A DNA stretch of 64,000 nucleotides from Henckelia pumila (GCF_033568475.1 NW_027331831.1:1550001-1614000); one strand, 5' to 3'; shown: positions 47,931 to 59,028, counted from the first letter of the stretch. Numbers and translations: made by a program. Notes: generated by a model not told the origin, from the letters alone.

Positions 47931-48253
47931 AGGCACTCTGGGTAAGGGAGTAACCAAGGAGACACAAGGAAAAGAGCGATGGGAGACAACGATCCAATGA
48001 TGATATTTAGGATCAACTGGTCTTGGTGGATCCAGGAGGTGTACTCAGGATTGAGAGAGTGAGTGGCGGCGGTGGTGATGGTCTTGGCCGGACAAGGACG
48101 AGAACCATCAATAAAGACAAGGAGATTATGACCTGTGAGGAAGATCGTGAACTATAGTCGCCAAGAGAGGTAGTTCGAAGAGGTGAGCTTCAAGGGCGCG
48201 TGGGCAGCAACATTGAAGGAGATTGGAGAAGAAACAATGCCGGTGGCAGCCAT
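47931..48253 (-). pseudogene. Element E gag start joined to integrase end
   Basis: Starts MAATGIVSSPISFNVA at 48253, then the copia gag block PLKLTSSNYLSWRL, a [39 protein letters not shown]. At about 47980-47986 it switches to [19 protein letters not shown], the integrase C-terminal CVFLGYS motif. Roughly 2 kb (gag end, protease, integrase core) is gone. Both normal sequences would have a Leu-Ser-Pro at this place, so a short shared stretch may have guided the deletion. Confidence 0.82.
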
Positions 48254-48358
48254 GAAGTCGATCGGAAAAAAAAAAGAGGAAGATTTTTCGGTGACGGGAC
48301 ATGGCGGCGGCGACGATGGCTAGATGCTAGGGTTAGGGTTTATTGGTGTAGGCTGTGG

Positions 48359-48371
48359 GCTCTTGATACCA
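48359..48371 (-). promoter_or_regulatory. Primer-binding site of element E
   Basis: Minus strand TGGTATCAAGAGC, directly abutting the LTR; a one-base-insertion variant of the usual initiator tRNA-Met site. Confidence 0.8.
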
Positions 48372-48539
48372 TATAGAAACTAATAAGAGAATGATATTTT
48401 TATATACTCAAGAATGATTACATAGGATGTTTATATACAACAATAAAGACTTAAGAAATATAAAGATTACAAAGAATAAAAGATTACAAGATAAAAGAAA
48501 ACATAATATACAATAAATATACATTAATATATTCCAATA
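48372..48539 (-). repeat. 5' LTR of element E
   Basis: 168 bp, partner of 10639-10804. Followed by TSD CATAC at 48540-48544. Confidence 0.88.
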
Positions 48540-48544
48540 CATAC

Positions 48545-48639
48545 ATGAATTCATTGATTGATCTAGTATTGGAGTTATATATGGATCTTCCAAGGCTTAT
48601 GTATATCATGTATTTGTATTATGCCTCAGGGGCCATAAA

Positions 48640-48673
<34 letters not shown>

Positions 48674-49275
48674 TCTAAGTAGTTTTTGACTCATCAAAGA
48701 AGACATAATTGGGTTAGGATTCTACACATTAGGTGGACCCAATTTCTTTTAATATTTTGAAAACTCATAATATTAACAAAATTATCTTGTTGAGTTCTTT
48801 ATTAGATAATAAAAGATCTATATATACTTAATTGATTATTTGAGTTCACAAAATAATTCCCAAGACCGCTCATTCTCCGGGGCAGCATTGGCCATCGCCC
48901 ATCAAAGGAAATTAGAAATCTTAAGTGGTAATTTGTCGGAGGCAAATGCATGTTTGTAACGGAATTAGAGACCGAATAAAAGTAAGTTTGTGTCTAATTT
49001 GCGATTTAAAAAAAGAAGCAAGTCTCTTGTATAGTATACGGAAATATGTATTTGATCGGTAAATATAGAGAAAGAATTAGTTAAAACGGGTGTCGGATCT
49101 TAATTATATCGAAGAAGTAATATGAATCCAATCTTATTACCATTTACTCTCAAAAAATATCAACTCAAATATATTGGTTTAATATTGCTTCCACTAAATC
49201 AAAAGCAAGTTCCCAAAACACATCAAGAAGGGTTTAACTGATACTTGTAAATCTCTTATTACATAGCCCAATTCC
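48545..49275. other. AT-rich flank, downstream of the dirigent gene
   Basis: About 730 bases with a TA microsatellite at 48642-48671. The part next to 49276 would be the 3' flank of the dirigent gene. No other gene seen. Confidence 0.5.
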
Positions 49276-49842
49276 TCATGGATGAACAACTGTAACATTA
49301 TACTCCAGAATAGCATCACCATTTGTGGTGTTCAAGTAATAAGTATTCACCTCTATGAACCCCCTCGCCATCCGAAACCGGCCCCGTCCTCCGACCACCG
49401 CCAGTTCTCTATGCTTCTCCGTTATCGGATTCCTCGAGAACACACTTAAGGAACTCCCTTTGAACTTCCCAGTATTAAAACCTAAATCAACATACATAAC
49501 CAAAGTCAAGAACTTGTCTTGGCTTGATGAAAGGTACATCCCACGTGCGTTTCCTACGAGTTTCGACGTGAGCTCGGGGCCTTGTGTGAGGGGATCGTCG
49601 ATGGCGACAAGGGTCCCGAATGGGACCGGGTCATCCTTTTTGCTGTTTGTGGAGTTCGGAGAGGCTATCGGGATCGCGGTGGGGTTTTTACCACTCAAGG
49701 TATCATGCAGGTAAAAATGGAGGTGGGTTGTTTTCTCTTGCAGCCTTGAAAATTGTTGGGTTTTGGAGTAGTATTCGGAATTCACTGATATAGTGAATAT
49801 GCTGAGTAGCAAAATCTTGGGTAAGATCAAAGTTTTCTCCAT
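49276..49842 (-). CDS. Dirigent-family protein
   Basis: 188 residues, the usual length, in one exon as is common for the family. I chose the Met at 49842 (MEKTLILPKILLLSIF) rather than one 24 codons upstream, because it gives a proper N-terminal signal peptide (residues 1-22). Family blocks: FYLHDT (43-48), FGTLVAIDDPLT (75-86), GNARGMYLSSSQ (97-108), GGRGRFRMARGF (151-162) and DAILEYNVTV (177-186). Candidate N-glycosylation sites are N63, N171 and N182. Dirigent proteins (PF03018) act outside the cell, forming a beta-barrel that steers the coupling of phenoxy radicals to lignans or lignin-like products. Substrate here cannot be told. No stop or shift is seen; it is the only intact host gene in the window. 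Confidence 0.9.
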   Translation of the reverse strand: MEKTLILPKILLLSIFTISVNSEYYSKTQQFSRLQEKTTHLHFYLHDTLSGKNPTAIPIASPNSTNSKKDDPVPFGTLVAIDDPLTQGPELTSKLVGNARGMYLSSSQDKFLTLVMYVDLGFNTGKFKGSSLSVFSRNPITEKHRELAVVGGRGRFRMARGFIEVNTYYLNTTNGDAILEYNVTVVHP

Positions 49843-49898
49843 TCTTCTCTGTTTTTCAAGTATTTTGTGGTGACATTTTATAAGTAGTATACACCCTC

Positions 49899-49906
49899 TA
49901 TAATGA
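49899..49906 (-). promoter_or_regulatory. Possible TATA box of the dirigent gene
   Basis: Minus strand CATTATAG about 57 bases upstream of the start codon. An alternative, CTTATAAAAT at 49875-49884, is too near the ATG for a normal leader. Weak evidence. Confidence 0.3.
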
Positions 49907-49979
49907 GAAACCATTGTGTAAATGTAAATTTGAGATCTTTATACCTTTCCAATATAACAAACAGTAGAGAATTATTTAT

Positions 49980-50222
49980 GATTGATTACAAATTGCATTT
50001 GTAATTACAAAATTATCCTAAATATATTTTTGAAAGATTTTTTTTTTCAAATAGTGTAGCGATAATTTTGTAATTTTAATTGTACTTTGTAATCAAATTT
50101 AGATTGATTACAAATTGCATTTGTAATTACAAAATTATCCTAAATATATTTTTGAAAGTTTTTTTTTCAAATAAAGTGTAGCGATAATTTTGTAATTTTA
50201 ATTGTATTTTTTGATCAAATTT
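49980..50222. repeat. Tandemly doubled palindromic (MITE-like) repeat
   Basis: Two copies of about 122 bp (49980-50101, 50102-50222). Each starts GATTACAAATTGCATTTG and ends with a near inverse, TAATTTTAATTGTAC plus TTTGTAATC, with the inner GATAATTTTGTAA also inverted. It is a foldback unit duplicated head to tail about 140 bases upstream of the dirigent start codon. Confidence 0.85.
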
Positions 50223-50727
50223 ATAATCTCATTTGTACATATAACATTTTCCATTATTTATTTTGGCATCTTGGATTTTGATTATGCATTTATTTCAATG
50301 GCAGGTTGGATTTTACGGAGTATTGGCATTTAAAAAACTTCTTGAGAAGTTTTACTTTAACTAGTCGTTCCTTCACACGCATTGCGTATGTGATTAAAAT
50401 ATGAAAATTATTTATTGTATATATATATATATATATATATATTATTTTTGTTTCAAATCAATTTAAATTTGAAAATAAAATAAAAACACAAAAATAGAGA
50501 AAATCATGGACAAATGAAGTTTGAAATAAAGATAGAGATTTTTTTATTTTTTGTTTTTTTAAGGGTATTTTAGATATTTCGTCTTTGGTTTCGCCAAATT
50601 AATTTTAATTTGGTTATTAATTGGTGCTCTTCTTTAATAATATAGTAAGATAACTGTCATATTAGACAAAATATTACTGTCAAGGTCTAAGATTTTGAAA
50701 AAGATAAAAAAAAATTTATATATATTG
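50223..50727. other. AT-rich sequence with a TA microsatellite
   Basis: Nothing coding. An (AT)n run lies at 50417-50442. Confidence 0.5.
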
Positions 50728-50880
50728 ATAGGGTGTTTGACTAAACTTATTCAAAAGAGCTTATAAACTCCTATAGCTTAAAAGTTGTTTTATGAGTTTA
50801 TAAACTGTTATGACTTATTTTAAAAATAAGCTGTTAAAGTATTTGGGTAAACTTATTTTAAACAACTTAAAGATGTTGAT
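50728..50880. repeat. Possible hAT-type MITE remnant
   Basis: GGGTGTTTGACTAAACTTATT near 50730 and ATTTGGGTAAACTTATTTT near 50840, with AGCTTATAA-type words between. This resembles common plant MITEs, but the ends are not clean and no TSD was found. Confidence 0.3.
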
Positions 50881-50914
50881 ATGTTTTGATAGGATCGATT
50901 AGGGTGTGTAAACT

Positions 50915-52154
50915 GCTTCGATACCACTTTGATGGAATCGATGATTGCTGATTGAGTAGTTATGCTCAACTCATTAGTAAACTTATGTCCAGAAAGCACT
51001 GTAGCAGTTGACGCTATAAAAACTCTTAAAGTTGGTTCAGTTGAGGTTAGTGAACTGAATATTTGTCTTCTTGTGTGTCGATACTAATTTGCAAACAAGT
51101 TAGTTTGTGCGTAATAATGCAAACTAGTATATTGAACTTGAGCTATGATGGACTGACTGCGTATGTGAGTGATGAACTGAAAAGTAAGATTGCGTGGTGA
51201 TTGTTTATGGATATTCGGATATTTCAAAGACTTTTACGTCACCCCTTCTTTCAACTCGGAAGAATTCACTCTAGAAGACTTTGACTATTACAATCAACTT
51301 GCAACAGCCCACTCCAAGACTAGGACTTACACACACTGTCTATCCCAGAATTCCTAGAAACACTTCATGAACACAGTTCACGACTGCTTCTTGTTACAAC
51401 GAGGTTTGCAGCACCTCAACTGATCACACTAATATAACACTGATTACAGCACAACACTTAGCACTTGATTGATCTTCTAATCACAGATGCTTGCTTGTGT
51501 TCTTCGGCTTGCTTGAATATGATCTTCAGTAATTTTTTATTTCCTCGACTGATTGTGTATGGGTAGACTGAATGTGTTCAGTTTACCTTTGATAGCGAGA
51601 GTATACTTGCGAGTGATTTTTCAAGATGTCGGTGTGTATTGAAATGTCCCAAAGCTGAGTATTTATACTCGGCAAACAACGACTCTTTATTTGAATTCAA
51701 ATCAATACCGTTGGCTTGTCTTTTCGCAGACATTCCCTGACACGAAGGTACACTGTAAGTGTTCTGCTTTCTGCGTTTGGTCTGTACGGAAAATTTTATT
51801 CATAAGATATCCGTTGGTTTGGATTTTCTTACTCAGACTCTTTATCATGTTAGGCTTTAGTTGAGATGGGCTCAACCGATTCAGTTTAGCTCCGCTCAAA
51901 TGAATCGCGATATTCTCATTCTTCAGTTGATCTCTGCTCAACTGCTCAGATAAGTTCAGTTAATCTTCTTGTCTTTGGTCAATGATCAACTCAATTGATC
52001 TCTTCACTTGCCCTGAGAGTTACAAGGAACTTGGTTGATCTTTGATGTGATTTTGGAGTTCGCAGTGTGTCGTGTGTACTATAATTTTCTGCACTGACAC
52101 ATTTTGGTAGAACGAGCACTTGTGAGTGGATATATGGATTTTTCAGGTGTTACA
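50915..52154 (-). mobile_element. LTR fragment with an adjoining primer-binding site
   Basis: On the minus strand an LTR-like segment starts TGTAACACCTG at 52154 and ends ATTCCATCA at 50930. It is followed after 3 bases by TGGTATCGAAGC (50915-50926), a variant of the tRNA-Met site. The internal region is absent beyond about 50880. Interpreted as the 5' end of a truncated LTR element, with no second LTR in view. Confidence 0.5.
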
Positions 52155-52202
52155 ATCTAACCTCACGCCCTGTATTTTTAAACATTTTCAAGAAATAGGA
52201 TG

Positions 52203-52475
52203 CGGAGAAAGTTGGGGATGTGGCATATCGTTTAGCCTTGCCACCTTATCTTTCGGGTATCCATAATGTATTCCACATGTCTTTGCTGAGACAGTATGTT
52301 GCGAATGAATTGCATGTGTTGCATCCGACAGAGGTCCATTTAGAGCATGATTTGTCATATGTGGAGAGACCTCTCAAGATCCTTGACAGGAAGAAGAAAG
52401 TACTTCGTAATAAACGCATACCATAGGTTATGGTTCAATGGCAGCGCAAAGGTGATGAAGAAGCAACTTCTTTGT
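52203..52475 (+). pseudogene. Chromodomain fragment of a Ty3/gypsy element
   Basis: Reads KVGDVAYRLALPPYLSGIHN, VFHMSLLRQY, SYVERPLKILDRKKKVLRNK, a TAG, then VMVQWQRKGDEEAT. This is the end of integrase and the start of a chromodomain, distinct from elements I and A. It is cut off on the right where the tandem array begins, so no LTR is left. Confidence 0.85.
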
Positions 52476-52829
52476 TTAGGCCAATTCCAAAATTAGTCCT
52501 TTTTTTAGTGTCCCATTTTAGTCCCTTTTGTTTTGAAATTTTTCCCAATTTAGTTTAAATACACATTTTACCCTCCTTTCTTATTTTTATTTACTTTTTT
52601 TTTGCTCATCATGCTTCCGTAAAATAAACTAAAAATATTACCTCTTTGACCAGAATGCTGCCTGATTATATCCACCGGGTTTTACAGACTGTTCCTCAAA
52701 GCCTAGCCACACGATCGTAACAGATGGTTCCTGTCGTATGTCTCTTCACCAACCCCCAACACAGCATTGTTTCGTTTCCTACCTCAAGGTGTACATTAAT
52801 AGACTTAATTTGTGAATGAAAACTACATG

Positions 52830-53045
52830 ATAGAGAAGAACATGGAATTTTTATTCAGACATAAAAAAATATTATTACATTAGTAACCTCCTGTTAAGGA
52901 GGATATTATTTGTTTATCCACTTATAGTAGCAAAGATTACAAAACACATAAACTAGAAAGAGAAATATTACAATTTTTATTTTGAAGAAAAATGAAGAGA
53001 ATGGTATATGCCTTCATCTTCCTTCAGCTTGAAATTTATAGTGGT
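52830..53045 (-). promoter_or_regulatory. LTR-like promoter and poly(A) signal of array unit 1
   Basis: Minus-strand TATAAATTTC at 53031-53040 is followed about 185 bases later by AATAAAAATTCC. Counterparts: 56525-56534 (degenerate), 58048-58059 (CTATAAATATC), 60211-60220 and 62365-62376. The spacing resembles the R region of LTR elements or pararetroviruses, but no RT or PBS was found in the unit. Confidence 0.5.
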
Positions 53046-53120
53046 CCTTCAAGGATATGAAATCCAGACTTAAAGCTTGCTTATTTCTTTAAATTATTGC
53101 TAGCCAGCTATTCTCGTGAC

Positions 53121-53483
53121 TCATTGCTGATATATTATTTTGTTGGGTGGTCCTGAGTGGTCCATCCCATCTAGTAGTAGTTGGTTAACATCTTTTGTTT
53201 TATTTTTGTCGAAGAATCTTTGGCTTTTGAGATACCCGAGGAAAATACTTTTTGTGTGGGCCTTCCTCACTTGGATTTGTTTCTCCAACATGTTTTCTGT
53301 CAGATCTTGGAGGAAAACCCTTCCCAAATTCTGGCTCTTTTTGGTTTGGGCAGTCTTGGCAGATTTTTCTATCCATCTTCCTATGTGAGCCATTTTACAA
53401 AATTTACGGCGAGTTTCTTTACTCCCCGGTAAATTGTTGTTCCACATAAGATTTATTTTCTTTTCTAATGTAATCTTATGCAA
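53121..53483 (-). pseudogene. Decayed reading frame shared by array units
   Basis: A 120-codon open frame with similar, differently broken counterparts at 56681-56959, 58298-58582 and 60274-60468. Shared words include KAHTKSIFLGDLK, QRFPDKNK and GRWIEK. A more upstream stretch (53554-53775 and 60856-61176 as examples) also has related frames, with HEAFHFIKLRR in unit 1. The agreement in protein across copies suggests the unit once encoded something, but I recognise no family. A relation to some retroelement or pararetrovirus is conceivable and unproven. Confidence 0.45.
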
Positions 53484-53973
53484 ATCATGTAGTTTATCTT
53501 GTCATTTTGTTTAACAGAAATGATCCGTTAACTTAATTCTGGTAGAATTTGAACTAAAACTTGACTTTGTCCATCCTTGTGAGATAGACCCATATTCCCC
53601 ATGCTCTCCTGGTAGAAATTTCTTCTCCACTGATAGTTGCAACCAGAGATGTTTCTTCTTTTGGAGGGTCTTTAATAAATTTTTGAGCATTTATTTCTGA
53701 CCTCCTAAGTTTGATGAAGTGAAAGGCTTCATGTGAGCCTTTCCCAACTGGTTCTGGTGCTGTACATATTTCCACAATGGCTATAAAAGTTGCAGTATAT
53801 TTTGTTTATATCCCTCTATATTTCTCTCCAGGAAATGAAATTTTCCATCAAAATTTCATAAATGTATAAGTCCAGTCAATGGGTTGGTCAGTGTTGGATC
53901 TCGGTTGCTTTCAATGTAATCATGACCAGCGTGTCTAAAAGAAGGTGCAAAGGCCGATGAACGGTTCGGATCC

Positions 53974-54022
53974 GGTTCATTTATTTGAAAGGGAATTAAG
54001 TTCCCCTTCAAATAAATAAACC
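53974..54022. repeat. Hairpin of array unit 1
   Basis: Inverted repeat beginning GGTTCATTTATTTGAA and closing with TTCAAATAAATAAACC, a few mismatches. The best copy is in unit 3 at 58981-59028: arms of 22 bases pair perfectly around a loop of about 4. Unit 4 has it at 61139-61187; unit 2 lost it in its deletion. Confidence 0.85.
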
Positions 54023-54576
54023 CGGCTAAGGTGTATGGACAAGCAATCGAAACTTCATTTACTAAGTCTATCGTGGCCACAAAAAATGTACCGGAGTACA
54101 TTTCTGATGTAGAGAAAAAAAAAAAGATAAAATCCATCAAACCAAGTAATATAATATCACAAATCTAAAAGTTTAAGAACTTGAATATGCTTACTCTTGT
54201 TCTTATTTGTTAGATTTAAAATGGGCAAAACCGCACAGGGAATCTTGTACTCGTTCTTGCTCTGTTTCTTCATTGTTAAATGTTCAAATTGTTTTCTTCT
54301 CTCTTCTCTTCTCTTTTTATATCTTCGAATCCTCAAGGAAAGTTATTGTTTTTCGCAAAATGATGGGTTTTTTTGTATATAATGTTCATTTTGTACATAC
54401 TTATGCAGACAGTACAACTGTGGTCTGCGTCGTCCCATGAAGAGGTAAAAAAGACGCCGAGCACAACAGCATGAGTTTGGCCGCATCGTACCTTTTTGTC
54501 CACTTTTTTATTTTAAAAGTAATAACAGAAAAGAAAAAATTAAAATTACAAAAAAAATAAAACCCCATAGATGGAA

Positions 54577-55896
54577 TGTAGTAACCTGTACCCAGAATTA
54601 GTGAGTAATTGTTATTAATCCAACAAATAATGTTAGTTTAGATTAAACATGATTAAGGGGACTTCTAATGGATTAGCAGAGTTCAGAAATAGACCCAGAA
54701 TGATCAGAAATGATCCGGAGGGTCGAAGGAACGAACGCAACGTCCGAGGGTCGGACGCAACGTTCGTGCCATCAGAATGTGTCATTGCTTACGCACTTGA
54801 TGGAACATCAAAAGCAACGAAGGAGAACGGAAGAAACGTTCGTCGGACAAACGGACGCAACGATGAGGAACGGACGTTCCATTCCGTGTCTATAAATAGA
54901 GGTGCCGAGCCTCAGTTTCAGATGCACCAATCACCTCTTCTCTCTCGATTCCTTAGTCTTCTAGCTTAGATCTAGGGAATTCTAGGCGTCCCATTGGGAA
55001 TCCGGAAGTGGCATAGCGATCCAGGCGTCGTAGCGGAGCTGTGGCCTAGTTTTGAGGCAAGCGACAGCAACGGGCTGACGACGGATGCAGGTATAGCTTT
55101 TGCTTTCTAAAAATATTTAGGAGTATGCAATAGCTTAGTTAAGGCTTTTAGAGCACTATAATGATATTAGTATTATTTGGCAGTGTAGTGCAGATTATAG
55201 GCGTGGACCTTGAGCTGGTAAAGCTTGCCTAGTATTTGAGGTATGAAAGTACTGTTCGAGATATCTTGACTGAGTATGCATGTATTATGTGACTGCATGA
55301 TTTATATGACATGATTATATGTTGCATACATTTGCATCTTGAGTTATCTCTTTTGAGATGTCTGTTAGTAGGGTTCTACCCTATCCTATTAGTGGATGAA
55401 CTTCCATCGATTTGGGTCCGGAGTATCCACTAGTTATCGGTATGTGAGCCACCTCCTGAAGCGACGGCACAATGTGCTACATACCAGGGCCCGGTCTGTC
55501 ACTATTATATGTTCCTTGGCCTTTAGTCAGTAGACGGTACACTTGCATGCATGTATACTCATACTCTCGTGCTGAGCGTTTTATGCTCACGTCTCGTACT
55601 CTGTGTTTCTGGACACCCTATTCCATGGGGCAGGTTTGCAATTCGATGAGGCGGGTGGATCCAAGAGGGGCTAGGCAGTGGATTGGCCAGCTGGAGATTT
55701 GCCAAGGATTTTATTTGTATTGGGTTGATACTGCGTTCGATTTGGTTGTATAACTATTCGGATATTTGCATATTCCTTTCTTTGGGATTGTATTATTATT
55801 TATTTTTTCCGCAGCTTAATTCTGGTTTACTGTTTGATTAAGTTAATTGCATGCCTAAGTTTTGTTTAGTAGGTGATCTCGGTAAGGGTCACTACA
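54577..55896 (+). mobile_element. Solo LTR G
   Basis: 1,320 bp, TGTAGTAACC to GTCACTACA, TSD TGGAA at 54572-54576 and 55897-55901. The uninterrupted site in unit 4 (about 61735) shows the empty target. TATAAATA at 54891-54898 gives the plus orientation. Upstream of it, the word GGACGCAACG and relatives recur four times. No internal region. Lineage unknown. Confidence 0.9.
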
Positions 55897-58800
55897 TGGA
55901 AGAAGTTATACACAAAGTGAGGACTTTTTCTAACTTCTGGTAATCCGTCGGGATAATACCAATTTGGTCCTGTTTGTTAGGCCTATTTCCAAATTAGTCC
56001 TTTTTTTAGTGTCCCTTTTTAGTCCCTTTAGTTTAAAAATTTTTCCCAATTTAGTTTAAATACCCATTTTACCCTCCTTTCCTAATTTTATTTACATTTT
56101 TTTGTCCATCATACTTCCATAAAATAAACTAAGGATATTACCTCTTTGACCAGAATACAGTCGGATTATATCCACCGGGTTTTACAACTGTTACTCTCAG
56201 CTTAACCACACGATCGCAACCGATGGTTCCTGTCATAGATCACTTCAGTATCACCTAGCACAGTCTTGTTTCGTTTCAACCTCAAGGTGTACAGTAATAG
56301 ACTTAATTTTTGAATGAAAATTACATGATAGAGAAGAACCTAGAATTTTTATTCAGACATAACAAATATTATTACATTAGTAACCTCCTATAGAGGAGGA
56401 GATTACTTTTTCAGCTACTTATAGTAGCGGAGATTACAAAACACAAACTAGAAATAGAAATATTACACTTTTTATTTTGAAGAAAAATGAAGATAATGGT
56501 TGATGCCTTCATCTTCCTTCTGCTTGATATTTATTGAAGTCCTTCACGGATTTGAAATCCAGACTTCAAGCTTGCTTATTTCTTTACATTATTGATGGCC
56601 AACTGTTCTCGTGACTCATTGTTGACATCGCCTTTTTTCGAGTGGTCCTAAGTGGTTCATCCCATCTAGTAATGGTTGGGTCACATTTTTATTTTATTTT
56701 TGTCGGGGAATCTTTGGATTTTGAGGTCCCCGAGGAAAATACTTTTTGTGTGGGCCTTCCCCACTAGGATTTTTTCTACAACGTGATTTTGGTCAGATCT
56801 TGGACAAAAACCCTTCTCGAATTTTGGATAATTTTGGTTTGGGCAGTCTGGGCAGATTTTTTTGAGCCATGTTGCAAATTTTACGGGGAGTTTCTTTACT
56901 CCCCGGTAACTTGTTGTTCCATAGAAGATTTCATTTATTTTCGAATGTATCTTCTTCAAATCCTATAGTTTTCACTGTCATTGTGTTTAATATGAATGAT
57001 TCGTTAACTGAATTCTGGTATAATTTGAATGGAAACTTGATTTTGTCCATCATTGTGAGACAGACCCATATTCCCCATGCTCCTGGTAGAAATTTCTACA
57101 TCACTGATAGTTGCAACCAGTGGTGCTTTTTCTGTTGGAGAGTCTTTAATAAATTTTTGAGAATTTATGTCTGGCCTCCTAAGTTTGATGAAGTGAAAGG
57201 CTTCATGTGAGTCTTTCCCAGCTGGTTCTGGTGCTGTACATATTTCCGTAATGGCTGTAAAAGTTACAGGATATTTTTTTATATCCCTCTATATTTCTCT
57301 CTAGGAAATGAAATTTTCCATCAAAATTCCAGAAACTTGCAAGTCTAATCAATGGGTTGGTCAGTGTCGGATCTCAGTTGCAAAAAATGTGATCATGACC
57401 AACGTGTCTACAAGAAGGTGAAAAGGTGTCTACATGAGTCTGGTCGCATCGTACTTCTTGTAATCCGTTGGGATAATACCCAATTTGGTCCTCTTTGTTT
57501 AGGCCTATTCCAAAATTAGTCCTTTTTTTAGTGTCCCCTTTTAGTCCCTTTTGTTTCATTTTTTTTCCCAATTTAGTTTAAATACTCATTTTACCCTCCT
57601 TTCCTTTTTTATTTTCTTTTTTTTGCCCATAATTCTTCCCTAAATAAAAAAGGATATTACCTCTTTGACCAGAATGCTTTCGGATTATATCCACAGGGAT
57701 TTACAGTCTGTTCCTCACAGCCTAACCACACGATTGCAACTGATGGTTCCTGTCATATATCTCTTCAGCAACACCCATCACAAATTTGTTTTGTTTCCTA
57801 CCTCAAGACGTATAATAATAAACTTAATTTGTGAATAAAAACAACACGATAAGGAAGAACATGAAATTTTTATTCGGACATAAAAAATATTATTACATTA
57901 GTAACCTTCTGTAAAGGAGGAGATTACTTGTTTATCCTCTTATAGTAGCGGAGATTACAAAACACATAAACTAGAAAGAGAAATATTACAATTTTTATTT
58001 TGAAGAAAAATGAAGAGAATTTTTTATGTCTTCATCTTCCTTCTGCTTGATATTTATAGAGATCCTTCATGGATTTGAAATCCGGACTTCAAGCACGCTT
58101 ATTTCTTTACATTATTGTTGTCCAGCTATTCTCGTGACTCATTGTTGGCATCTTCTTTTGTCGGGTGGTCCTGAGTGGTCCATCCCATCTAGTAGTGGTT
58201 GGGTAACATTTTTATTTTATTTTTGTCGGGGAATCTTTGGATTTTGAGATCCCCATGGAAAATACAATTTATGTGGGCCTTCCACACTTGGATTTGTTTA
58301 TGCGACATGTTTTCGTTCAGATCTTGGATGAAAACCCTTCCCGAATTTTGGCATCTTTTGGTTTGGGCAGATTTTTTCTATCCATCTTCCCACGTGAGGC
58401 ATGTTGCAAAATTTACTGTGAGTTTCTTTACTCTCCGTTAAATTTTTGTTCCACAGAAGATTTATTTTCTTCTCTAATGTATCTTCTGCAAATCCTGTAG
58501 TATTTTCTCTTATTGTGTTTAACAGGAATGATCCGTTAACTAAATTCTGGTAGAATTTGAACGGAAACTTGATTATGTCCATCTCTGTGAGACAGACTCA
58601 TATTCCCCATTCTCCCCTGATAAAAATTTATTCTTCACTCCTAGTTGCAACCAGGGGTGTTTCTTCTGTTGGAGGGTCTTTAAAAATTTTTTGAGCATTT
58701 ATGTCTGGCCTCCTAAGTTTGATGAAGTGAAAGGCTTCATGTGAGCCTTTCCTAGCAGGTTTTGGTGCTGTACATATTCCCGTAACTGCTTTTAAAGTTG

Positions 58801-58980
58801 CAGGATATTTTGTTTTTGTCCCTCTATATTTCTATCCTGGAAATGAAATTTTCCATCAAAATTCTAGAAACTTGCAAGTCCAATCAATGGGTTGGTCAGT
58901 GTCGGATATCGTTTGCTTCAATGTAATCCTGACCAGCAAGTATAAAAGATGGTGAAAAGGCCGGTGAACGGTTCGGATCC

Positions 58981-59028
58981 GGTTCATTTATTTGAAGGGG
59001 AACCACTTTCCCCTTCAAATAAATGAAC
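58981..59028. repeat. Perfect 22-bp-stem hairpin, array unit 3
   Basis: Left arm starts GGTTCATTTATTTGAAGG, right arm ends CCTTCAAATAAATGAACC; the pairing is perfect over 22 positions with a loop of about 4 bases. It lies between the decayed reading frames and the T-rich part of the unit. Confidence 0.9.

Larger units (their letters stand above)
10639..48539 (-). mobile_element. Element E: small Ty1/copia element split by nested insertions
   Basis: Minus-strand copia element with LTRs of about 166 bp at 10639-10804 and 48372-48539, TSD CATAC at 10634-10638 and 48540-48544, PBS next to the right LTR and a PPT-like run next to the left one. Its own sequence sums to about 2.7 kb (10639-11574, 45064-46222, 47931-48539). 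The rest is element A with its passengers and solo LTR F. Pol reads in the correct order across the A insertion. Gag joins directly to the integrase C-terminus, so the gag end, protease and integrase core are missing. The very short LTR and pol type suggest the Ale/Retrofit lineage (inference). Confidence 0.9.
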
